From: Onchocerca lupi
Lineage: Eukaryota; Nematoda; Chromadorea; Rhabditida; Onchocercidae
Length of the DNA stretch: 64,000 nt
Assembly: GCA_028564675.1 (NCBI GenBank)
Contig: JAOVVO010000224.1
Span: forward strand, 1-64,000
Direction: 5' to 3'
Part shown: piece by piece, positions 52,301 to 62,041 of the stretch
Numbering within the stretch: the stretch's first letter is position 1
Layout of the letters: every line of letters starts with the position of its first letter
Position numbers and translations under genes: made by a program
The notes under the pieces: generated by a model
Database searches by the model: none
What the model was told of the DNA's origin: nothing
The model's input: the letters and a program-made list of their open reading frames with translations, nothing else

Positions 52301-52442
52301 GGGCTATACATCTCTTGGAGGGCGTGATACGACTCGTAAGAATGATGCATTGAAGATTATTGGTGATGATGGTTCGGTTGTTGGTTACAAACCCGCATAT
52401 ATGTTAAAAACTGGTACGCTGGAACGTACAGGAAGAAGCTGA
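46314..52442 (+). CDS. flad-1: FAD synthase (FLAD1), molybdopterin-binding-like plus PAPS-reductase-like domains
   Basis: FLAD1 transfers AMP from ATP to FMN to make FAD. Twelve exons keep phase: 46314-46464, 47304-47398, 48095-48218, 48546-48667, 48896-49018, 50066-50223, 50501-50586, 50743-50899, 51161-51241, 51493-51588, 51819-51995 and 52214-52442, predicting 532 residues. The N-terminal molybdopterin-binding-like domain has TAGIIIIGDEILKG, FSSGGIGPTHDDRTY and VYAFPGIPEF. The C-terminal FAD-synthase (PAPS-reductase-like) domain has the nucleotide-binding ISFNGGKDCT, then FMGSRATDPS, CPILDWSYDDVW, PYCPLYDLGYTSLGGRDTT and YKPAYML, all close to the human enzyme. The start is the first of tandem ATGs (MMWCRIKR); a stop precedes it in frame. 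No clear mitochondrial targeting peptide is visible. The intron after 51995 fits the family alignment best with a GC donor (AAG|GCTAGT); a GT alternative at 52002 adds two residues. All active-site motifs appear intact. Confidence 0.95.
47629..47690 (+). repeat. TTTA simple repeat
   Basis: TTTATTTATTTATTTATT with short interruptions, in FLAD1 intron 2. An (AT)n stretch with a palindromic character follows at about 47858-47894. Confidence 0.8.
50928..51031 (+). repeat. Diverged tandem duplication, 2 x 52 bp, in a FLAD1 intron
   Basis: AGTATAGAACTTTCTGCAGG starts copy 1 at 50928, and AGTATAGAACCTTCTGCAGG starts copy 2 at 50980. The two copies differ at roughly ten positions. The block lies in the intron just after the exon ending 50899. 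Confidence 0.9.
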
Positions 52443-52451
52443 AAATTTTCC

Positions 52452-52457
52452 AATAAA
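52452..52457 (+). promoter_or_regulatory. Candidate polyadenylation signal AATAAA of FLAD1
   Basis: AATAAA begins 10 bases after the FLAD1 stop codon. A second AATAAA occurs at about 52514, 70 bases after the stop. Either could serve; this is inferred from position only. Confidence 0.4.
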
Positions 52458-53829
52458 TTTAATTTTAATATCTTATGAAACTTATAAGTAAATTATTATA
52501 GCATACTTTAGAAATAAAATTCAGCAGTATATATGAATCATAATTATAGCCATGAATTTCTTTTTTTGTTATATAATAGATCTACTGTACGCTTCATTGT
52601 AATCGTATAATATTTCCAGTGATTTCTAAAATTTTTAGGAAGTTTTTAAACAATTTTTTAGATCTTGTTATTGATGACTAATTATCTTAATTTTGCATTT
52701 TTTAGGTTCTGTCAAATTTCTTAGGTATATCTTTGAGCTTTTTGATGCTCGTTTCAATTGTTGAAATGTTGATTTGACTGTACACTGAATATATATATAT
52801 AAGTAGGTATCATTATATATTAATTAAATCATATTTGCTATTAAACTAAAGATGGAAATTCCAGCTTATGATAGACGGGTGAATAAACTCGAAATTGCGG
52901 TGCACATGAATATTTCGATTTTATTGAATTCAATTCTGAAATTGAATTCCAATATTTCCGATAGTTATTCATCAAAATAGAAAAGAAAAATTTTTTTTTT
53001 GTGTTTTGCTTTTAATATCGGATGATGGGTTGTTCAGAATCATGCATATTTGTTATGTATAAATATGCTTAATTGACTTGTCAATAATTTTTCGATGATT
53101 ACAGATGGCACATGAATAGTATTTGTCTCCTTTATGCAGATATTAATGATGATAACATTATAATACAATAACATTCGAGTTTCACGGTCTATTAGTAATT
53201 CAACTAAAGGCATACATTTTTCAAATCCCAACGTAGTTTTTTTTCCCTAATTCCCAAAATATAATGAAATATTTGATGGGCATTTAAGCAAATTTTACAT
53301 TAAAAAAAATTTAAAAGCATATAGGAATAAATTATTTGGGCAAAAAGATTATTTTTCAAGTTTTTGAAAATTCATGGCATTGAACATGGATAATGGTATT
53401 GTTGAATATATCCATGGATAGAGTACGTATTGTAATTCTGCAAATATTATGGTATACATTTATAATTAAGGCTTAATTGCACCATTAACATATTATTATA
53501 TTATCTTTATTAACTTTATTGTAATTTTCAGAGAATTTTTCTGCTGCATCATTATCAGCTAATCATTAATTTCATATTACATTCTTCGCTAAATATGTAT
53601 TACAGAACATATATACGGTAATGAAATTAATATAACATATAGAAAAAGAATTGATGATTTGTGATGCATTGCTGTAACATTATTACATTATTACCTCTTA
53701 TTAACAGAAATCAGGTCAGGTTTGATTGAAAATTCACTAAGTACTAAGTGTAACCTTCTTTTCTCCGTAAAAGCTTTAGCACTGTATTTCGTAGGATATT
53801 TGTAACATATTATAATTATATATCTGTTA

Positions 53830-53834
53830 TACAG
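53830..53834 (+). repeat. Target-site duplication TACAG, left copy
   Basis: TACAG immediately precedes the LTR start at 53835. The same five bases follow its end at 54413-54417. Confidence 0.85.
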
Positions 53835-54412
53835 TGTAGGAAAATTCCGAAAGATCGTTGGATTTCCCGAATTCGAGGTCAAGAAACGCGACGATAATTT
53901 GAAATGAACCTCCAAAACGATAAACATGTTTACCACCAAAAGATGGGAACATGCTTGTTAACAAAGGGTAAACATATCACTCGCCAAAACAATAAATATG
54001 TTTAACTCCAAAAGTTCTAATCAAAAGGTAAATAAAGCGAGGTCAATCAATCATGTGGCAACGAATCGTAAATCAGGAAAGAAGGAGGGGCCACAAAAGG
54101 ATATATAAGGTTCGGAGTTTGGAGAAGGACCATTCTTGGACTTACGTCTTTGGCTACAAATTCAGTTTTCGAGAGGAATAGTTTTCTACAACTCTCTACA
54201 TCAAATCGACAACTCGACAATTCACAACAACTTCAATTAGTATCCTTTATATTCCTCATGTATTGTTTATCTTTATTGTTTACTATTTTAAGGTGTGATA
54301 TTATTTATAATATCGTATAAATCAAATAAAGGCTATTGTTAACCTAATGGAATCATCACATCAAGAAGAATTTCAGTCCAAATTAAAAATCAATCAGAAA
54401 AATTCCCCAACA
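53835..54412. mobile_element. Solo LTR of a retrotransposon (Gypsy or BEL/Pao type), 578 bp
   Basis: The element starts TGTAGGAAAATTCC and ends AATTCCCCAACA, giving TG...CA ends with short imperfect inverted termini (TGTAGG against TGTTGG). It is flanked by TACAG on both sides (53830-53834 and 54413-54417), a 5 bp target-site duplication. Inside are a TATA box (TATATAAG, 54102-54109) and a downstream polyadenylation signal (AATAAA, 54325-54330), giving a U3-R-U5 order on the plus strand. Its base composition is richer in G+C than its flanks before the TATA box. No gag, pol or second LTR is present, so it is most simply a solo LTR left by recombination between two LTRs. The superfamily cannot be decided from the LTR alone; both Gypsy and BEL/Pao leave 4-6 bp duplications. 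Confidence 0.85.
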
Positions 54413-54417
54413 TACAG
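54413..54417 (+). repeat. Target-site duplication TACAG, right copy
   Basis: This is the matching right-hand copy of the five-base duplication flanking the solo LTR. Confidence 0.85.
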
Positions 54418-57162
54418 AATGAAAAAAGAGGGTCGAATTATATTCGGTCGAAAATCATCCATTTTTACTAATATATAATTTAGGCAAAATTGCTAGGAAG
54501 AATTACGAAATAAATTATTACAATTATGATTTTATTATTCTTGAATAAGATAATACATGGAATCATTATGTTCAATTGGAAATACAGCTAAAATTTCTAG
54601 TTTTTTACTGGAATTATACTTGCTTATATTCGGTAAAACCGAAATTTCCAGTAATTGCTACTTTAAGAGGTTAATTAATTCATTCTCGTCAAAATACGAC
54701 CTTTATCGATGGCAGTGGAATTCCGATACTTATTCTTGAACACATATCTGAAAATAATATTAATAAAGCTTTAACAGAAATAATCATTTTTTAACACGGC
54801 AACATATCCTATTTTTTTATGATATAGTAAAAGTTAAAATATAGTTTATTACTTTAATTATTTTATTGCAATTTTCTTTTTCATTTTATTTAAGAAATTG
54901 AAAAAATATATTTTGGATAAAAACAATGAAAAGAATAGTTTAGACAAAATATTGTTTAAATTATTGTTTAAAATTATTTTTCTAGAATTCCCGATTTTTA
55001 ATTTTGATTTTGTTTTCTAAACACTTCCATATATTTCTATGGTTTAAAGATAAATGAAATTTTTAATGGTTGACAAAGACAAAATAATGTCCACAGCAAG
55101 ATTAATTTGTAAAAAGAAAAAAAAAAAAAAAAACTAGAGAAATATAGTGAATAAGAAGGCGTTAATAAGTTTATTGTTGAAAAAGATGCAAAATGAAATG
55201 AAATAAATTGCTATGTGATAATTCAATACGTCAAGAATGTTTGCAAATGGCATTTCTTTTATGCTGAAAATGATTCAAAATTCATCAATTACTTTTCATT
55301 TCACCTGTGGATTAATCAAATCATCTTAAACTTGATCGTCCAATCAACTGAATTAATATGATAATGGTATTACTGATGTGTTATCGATATACTTTCTACC
55401 AGAATGTTAATTTTTTTCTTGTGTATCCGCACTTATTGAAAGCTGACAAAATGTTAACTTTTGCAACTTAATCTTGAATTTATTAAACAAAAAATTTGGA
55501 TTTCTAATCAAAGGCCGAGAGTAATTAGCCAACTTATTGTATCAATTAAATTCATACTATTTGCTAAAGTACCATACTTACTAAAATACCAGTAAAATAT
55601 AGCAATTACAGCATAATATTCGTAATATTAATGATATTTAGGTAAATTGGAGGAATGGATTAGAGAAGAAATTAAAATGGCAATAGACGAGTTGAAATTT
55701 CGAGAAAGAAAATAAGCTCACATTATCTAAGATGCAACCAAAATTTCTATTATCATATCTAAAAAATTCAATAAGTTTTATTGAGATATTTTTTCATTCT
55801 TCTACTTTTTTCTTTTTTTTTTTCATAAATATCAGAGATACAACCGACAATATCTTGAACTTTTGAATGCTAAAGATACCCCATTTCCATGTCATAATTA
55901 TTTCCAATTATTATATTAGGTATCAGTTAGATGTTCAGTAACATCTCTCTGATCATTCGCTCACCATTTCATAATTAACGACAAATAAAATCTGATTGCA
56001 TATGAAATAAGTTAATTTGATTGGCAGCCTGAGCCTACAAAAACATATCCAATTATTGCAGTAGCCAGTATACACTTACATCATCATAAAAAGCATATTA
56101 TTAATCTGAACGATTATTTTTGCTTTTTTTTTGTTCAATATAATACTCTAAGTATCAAATATATATTCTACTATACATAATACTACCAATACAAACAACT
56201 GCAATACAATATTGAAGTGATGAAAATAAAAACTACTGATAATAAACTATTTTCTAGCTAAAAAAAAAAAGAAAAAAAAAAAACAAATTTACATTAGACA
56301 TTGATTTCCAAAAATTTTTTATTGATTAAATTAATCTTAAATAATAAAACACCTTAAAAATAGTAAAAACACTCATTTTCTGAATAACTGAAATTCTTCT
56401 TGTTAAAGCTATCAATACCAAATGATAATTTAACATAAATAGTCTACTTATGGTGTTTTTATGAATTGCAATATAATTACACTATCACAAAATAATACCA
56501 GAAGAATGTCTGCAAGAAATTTCAGCGATAGACAATCATTTCAAAATAGCATAACAGATTCAAAGATGAGAGTGGTATTCAGTTCCAATATTGCCCTTTA
56601 CAAATAACAATAACGAAATTAAACAAAATATCTGCAAAAAAAGAATAAAATATTCAGTTGTTTCCTGCAAATTAAACTACTTCTTTTATTTTTTCTTATT
56701 TTTCAAGAAGAAAAATAATAAATAAGAAATAACTGCAACACAGCAGAGATAATTTAATAATTTGCATCAGATGAGCAATTGCAATTTGGTAACAGCTTAA
56801 GTAAAACATATGAAAAACTCAAAGCACTATATGATTCATATGTCACTATATTAAAACCGCAAATGTGATTCTAATAAGCATCTTATATACCTTAATTAAT
56901 ATTAGTTAACTGATTTCAATTTTTTCTAAATTCCTCATTTCTTATAATCAGCGGTTCAGACATATAACTTTTATACCACATATTTTTTACATTCTCGGTA
57001 TTTCAAATTTCTCATTGTCCAATTTGTTCATATTCATATACAATTATCTTGCCGCTTTTTTCAACAATCTATGCTTTTAAGTCTCATCTTTTCATTATTC
57101 CATACATGTCCATGATGAGGTGTGGCTTTATTCTAATTTAGTGCAAATTAAAATTTATAAAA

Positions 57163-57566
57163 TCAATTCAATCGCTGGCGTAATGCACGCCTTCGTTCTT
57201 CTTCAACCGCAACTTTCTCTGTAAGTTCTGCATGATCTACTTTTTGCTGCATTGCTGATAGTTCTCTCATGAATTCGTGAAAATCTCGATTATCCCTCTG
57301 AGGTTCTTCTATCATCCATTTCTCAGTCTGAAATATACTTAGCTTAAGCTTTATATTTAAAGCTAATCGGATGTGATTCACTTGAATATGAAATGAAAAA
57401 AAAAAGAAAAAAGAAAAAAAGGAAAAAAGCTAACAAATCGATCTACTACATGCGGCAAGCTATAGTACCAATAACAAAAAACCGGTGTTCCAGAAACAGA
57501 AGCGAATATGGCTGTATAGTGTTTCCAATTTAACGATGGCATCAGATTTTCATTAGATGCTTCTCC
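57163..57566 (-). CDS. Small hypothetical protein, about 90 residues, one N-terminal membrane segment
   Basis: I do not recognise the family. Two exons join in phase: 57435-57566 and 57163-57327, with donor TTT|GTTAGC and acceptor ATATTTCAG, ending TGA at 57165-57163. The first exon is preceded by the acceptor AATTATTACAG. It contains the likely start ATG at 57542-57540 (MPSLNWKHYTAIF), giving 90 residues. The frame is also open back to the acceptor at 57566. The N-terminal half has a hydrophobic stretch YTAIFASVSGTPVFCYWYY, then SLPHVVDRF. The C-terminal half is a charged helix (FHEFMRELSAMQQKV, VEEERRRALRQRLN). The layout resembles small mitochondrial inner-membrane or assembly proteins, but that is inference. 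It lies 1.3 kb downstream of RNF14 on the same strand and could be an operon partner, trans-spliced at 57566. A missing upstream exon is the main alternative. Confidence 0.55.
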
Positions 57567-58892
57567 CTGTAATAATTTCAAACGATATTTTTAAGACCTG
57601 GTCAACAATATAAACTATTTCATGACCAAAAGAAATACCCAGGATTAAATTTTCAAGAATAATTTGTACCCCAGTAACTTTGGTATATAAGAATGAATCT
57701 AATCGATTCAACCGACCCAGTAATCCTGTTTAATATTATATAGACTGCGGAACTGCGGAAAGATCATCTACAAGTTGGCCAGTTAAACTATATCCACTTA
57801 CACACAGTATATAAGTTTACAAGTGAAAATGCAGGGCTTTCAGTATTATGATGTGAGATCGGATCATATCTGCTATCACCATCACGTCTTTCCGAATCAG
57901 TTTATCCCTTGCCATCATTATTGTTTTACAAAATATATCAATAATTCAGTCAATACTTCCTATCACTTGTTGATTTTAATAGGTTTATCAATCTATCGAG
58001 CAAGCTAGTATTATATTATTAACATTACTGATTAGAACTCTATTATAAAATGAGATTCAAATTATAATCTGAATCAACAGGATATAATCATTACATGACA
58101 GTATAAGAAAAAAGAAAATTTATTCCAAATGCAATAAAATAAAATTACTTGGGCAATAAAACTAATAGTATAATTTTGAATTTAATCATGGTCGCAGAAC
58201 AAATTTTATTTGCAGACACTGAGTAAAAAACAATTCGAGCTAACTATGTGAACTTTTTTAATTAAGTAACTATATAATCAAAACAATTTTCTCCAACTGC
58301 CAAAATGGCTCGACTCAAGCATATGAAAGTTTACAATAACGAATTTGTTTGAAATTTGTATAAACTGTAATACAATTGAAATAAGATCAGTATGTTGATA
58401 TTATATCTATAATACAATTATAAATTATAATACAACTGAAATAGGACTATTATGTTGATATTATATCGTAAGATAAACTTATATTCAATACGTTTCCTGA
58501 TGAGCTACGAAAGAATAATGGCAGAGAAAAAGATTAACAAATTCTTAGATTCTAAAATTAGGAGATGAAAAAGAATAGAACTATAAAATTTACAATAAAA
58601 TTTAAAGAATATGAATACAAATACTATCAAATACAGTAAAATATTGAAAAACTATTGCATTATTGCTTTTCAAGGGTTTTAACAGATTTTCAAAACCCAA
58701 TCGAAAAGACTATTCTTTAATCAATGTCTTCAAATTTATCTTTAATAGTGTCATAAAGCGAACCAATCCTCCTCATTCACACCTGAAAACAAGCAGCAGT
58801 TATGAACTGTCGCTTTTTTTAAATGTTTATTACGCATTTTCTGCTGATACATTTTCTTTTCCATATAAATACATTCTTTTCAAATGCTAAAA
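57567..58892. other. Spacer between RNF14 and the small minus-strand gene
   Basis: About 1.3 kb, AT-rich, with a 60-bp tandem duplication at 58368-58470. It should contain the RNF14 3'UTR. Plus-strand open frames at 57823-58008 and 58663-58890 have no recognisable similarity. Confidence 0.5.
58368..58470 (+). repeat. Tandem duplication with 60-bp period
   Basis: TAATACAATTGAAATAAGAT starts copy 1 at 58368, and TAATACAACTGAAATAGGAC starts copy 2 at 58428. Both continue into TATGTTGATATTATATC. The second copy is shorter (about 43 bases), and about six substitutions separate them. Confidence 0.85.
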
Positions 58893-61800
58893 TCATTTAA
58901 AAATTATACCTTCAAATAAACGATTGTAACAGCTTCCAAGGCCACGTGTATTGAAATGGCTATACGGATCTTTCTTATTTAATACAATACCGCAAAGCCA
59001 ACAAAAACAATGCCCGCATTTTATGCACGTTATTTTATTGCAACCACTTCCCTTCTGTGAAAAAAGAATACTGTTCGATTTCAAAACATGAACCAAGAAT
59101 ACGAATTATAAAGTAATTAAAACAATCAAGAATGATCCAGTGCAGGTACACAGCAACTAGGACAAGTAAATCAATCATATGGCAAGAAGATCATATTATT
59201 CACACCTGTTAGACCATTTCGTTAAATACATCTCATAAAAGCGCAGTCTAAATTATTCTTTGCCGTCTAATACAGACTCACAAGTATAAAATGAACATGT
59301 TTCGATATTCTTTGGTTACTTACATTTACTTATAATGATGTTTCCATGCTGAAAAATATGCGGAAAATTGCGAATAGTGCAATAATTATTTCACAAATTG
59401 CCGAAAAAAAAATTGTAGAAAAATAGTCACTTCAATTTTGGCCTGGCATGATGGGCAAGGTTTGCTGTTGCATCGTATCCATTTTTCACTTTTCAGTGTT
59501 TCAAGTAGCTGTGCAAGCTGTTTTTTGCCAAATTTTCTATCAATTTCTTCGAGCTGAGCAGGCGTTGCAGTTTCTATCTGGCTCATCAACTTTCTCTGAA
59601 ATTCTGAAATTCAGAGAACATTAGTCCTCTTTCCATAATCACTACAAAAATTTGGATAAACCATAATTCGAATTATAAAAATCATGTGATTTAATGCTCA
59701 CCTTCGGTCAAAGAACATAATTCTATACCGTGGTAAGTTTTCTTGCATAATATGCAAAAGGAATAATGGCACAGGGAACAACTTGCCAAACTGAAATGAA
59801 ATAATCTATATAATGGTGAGAAATATTGCATAATAACAATGTATTTCTACATGATGAAAAACAATTTAGTTTATGGTGCTATTAGGCCACACTTTTTTTC
59901 ATGACATTAAGAAATTATTTTTTTAAATCATAAACAACGGGTCAGACTAGTTGCAAAAGAGTCAGCATTAAAAAAAAAGTTCTCAATCTGATTGACATAA
60001 ATAAAGCAAAAGGAATATCGATCCAAAATAAAGATAACGTTTAGAACTAAACTGCATCAATCACTATTATGATATTCATAATGAGTGATATACTTGGAAT
60101 GTTCATTATTATCAACAATAACAGGAGCTTGGCATGATATCCTCGGACATGTAACTACATCGGACATCAAATCTAATGCTCCTTCTAGCAAACGTTGTTC
60201 ATAAATTTCGAATTCCTCATCAGTTAACACCTGGCGAATCTGTGTTTGAGTTGCAGGGCTATCACATCCAGTGTTTAGACACTGAAACTGCCAAATCTGG
60301 AATAAAAAATGTACAGAAATAATGATATTCGTTGCTATTTACAACGATGAAGAACAGAAAAATGTATTTTTAAGCAAAAGGAATATTTAATAAGAGATCA
60401 ATTCGACTAGTTTGTTAAATCCAAAAATACATCTCTATAATGCTGCTATAGCTATTTAATTCAACAATGCAGTTTAAAACTGTGATATGGAGACATACCA
60501 AATTATCGTGCAACTTTTGGCGGTAGTAGTCTGAAATGCACTCCATACAAAACACATGACCACATGGCATAAATCTAACACATTCTTTACCACTTTTCGA
60601 GCTGAAGCACACCTGAAAGGCACTGCTGTTATGTTAGACACTTTCATTAGTACTCAATTCCAAAACTGAAAATGATATAATTATCCAAATAAATAAACAC
60701 TCTCAAACTCGGATGATCATATATATGTTGACACCATTTCTTGACTAATGTTATTCCCGCAAGTTATTTATTTCACTCAAGATAAGAATTAAAGAATATG
60801 AAAAAGACGAAAATAAGTTAAATGAGTTTGTCACAATTAATACTTCTATACAGCTTTCAGTGACCAGAAAATCATGAATGCTTCCAAGCTAATAATCGCA
60901 GAATAGAAATTTAAAAAAACTGTTCATCTATAACAACCAAAGTACTTGAAGAAATTACCTCACAATCATACCACTTACTCTCGAAATCATTTCGAGTTGC
61001 CCGATCGTTAAATTCAACAAATATTTCCAAAAGTTCAGTTGAATCTTTTCTTATCTGAAAATTATTTTAAATTTGTCTAATATACAGCGTATAGAATATA
61101 TTGATGAAGGTTATGCATGACAGCAAAATCAAAAGCTCACTGCTGAGGCTTCGCTCTCCTCTGAAATAATTTTATTTAAGTCAATATTCGTTTGAGATAA
61201 TACAATTTGCATAGCTTCTTCCTTTAATAGCTCACCCCATGTGAACAAAATAGGCATGCCCAGATGATTTGTCCATGAATCAATTAAAATTTCCATCAAC
61301 CGATGCCTCTGAAAACCAAAATTTGATATCTTAGTAACAGAATTTATTCAAAAAGAAAATTATGAATCTCCAGCTTCGCAGAACCTCAAATTCGGGATTC
61401 GGATTTCAAGTAGAAAATATGCCTAGACATCTTAGTAAATGAAATATCTGACAAAAAATTTTATAAAGGAATATACCGCTATTGAATCAAGCCAACTTGC
61501 ATGAAGAGAAAACAATGGCATGGAGTGTGATGGATAATCCTCAGGAAATGTGAAACATAGCAATATAGGTGGGATATGATGAACGTGAACAATTTTTCCG
61601 CCTAAAAGATATCATTGCAGATGTTAACGGGTCGAATTACAGTTTTAAAAGCCCATGTAACAAATTACTTAAACATTATCTTTTAATAAGAAACCACCAT
61701 TTGAAATCACGTTTGAAGATATTTTCAGATGTATGGAAGATGAAAAAAGTCGATAAACAGGAAGATTTAAATTCAAACCTGCATGGACAGCGATACCATT

Positions 61801-62041
61801 TTCAATTTTAGATAATACAACAGTTATGGAACCTGAGATCTGTGAATCGCTGTCTATAGTATATGAGAACCATTCTGGAGTACCAGAATATATGCTTTCC
61901 AATGCTTGAACTTCATTCAGCTGATCCTAAAATAACTTGACAATTTAAAAAGGTAAATAATATTTTTGATCGCAATAATCGAAGGCAAGCAGACAATATT
62001 TGAAAAGGAACCTTGCGATCAGCGTTATAAGCAACATCCAT
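58893..62041 (-). CDS. RNF14: RBR-type E3 ubiquitin ligase RNF14 (ARA54) homologue, complete
   Basis: RNF14 is a RING-IBR-RING ubiquitin ligase with an N-terminal RWD domain. In humans it acts on transcription and in clearing stalled translation factors. Ten exons keep phase: 62012-62041, 61779-61926, 61477-61601, 61141-61308, 60959-61054, 60499-60612, 60094-60296, 59702-59790, 59431-59603 and 58893-59054, giving 435 residues (human 474). The RWD domain runs from LNEVQALESIYSGTPEWF through IPPILLCFTFPEDYPSHSMP. RING1 is CEVCFSSKSG then FMPCGHVFCMECISDYY. The IBR contains CSLCHYSFCILCKKTYHG. The linker helix is IDRKFGKKQLAQLLETL, then KPCPSCQAKIE. RING2 has GCNKITCIKCGHCFCWLC, including the GC-NK cysteine expected to be catalytic, and ends DPYSHFNTRGLGSCYNRLF. 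The start matches the human N-terminal length. It lacks the acidic tail of human RNF14 and stops at GIIFK. An acceptor (TTTTTTTAG, exon from 62075) precedes the start by 34 bases. Confidence 0.95.

Larger units (their letters stand above)
52443..57162. other. Gene-poor intergenic region with an LTR insertion
   Basis: About 4.7 kb between the convergent FLAD1 and small minus-strand gene. Apart from the solo LTR at 53835-54412 it is AT-rich non-coding sequence with A/T runs (for example near 55118 and 56261). An imperfect palindrome around ATTGAATTCAATT lies near 52923-52953. No further coding exon is supported. Confidence 0.6.

Noticed and set aside
58893..59054. RNF14 splicing from CTTTTTGAAG|GTATAA into the exon at 57566
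   Set aside because: The phase leads to a stop within four codons, and RNF14 already ends with an in-frame stop at 58893. Two separate genes fit better.
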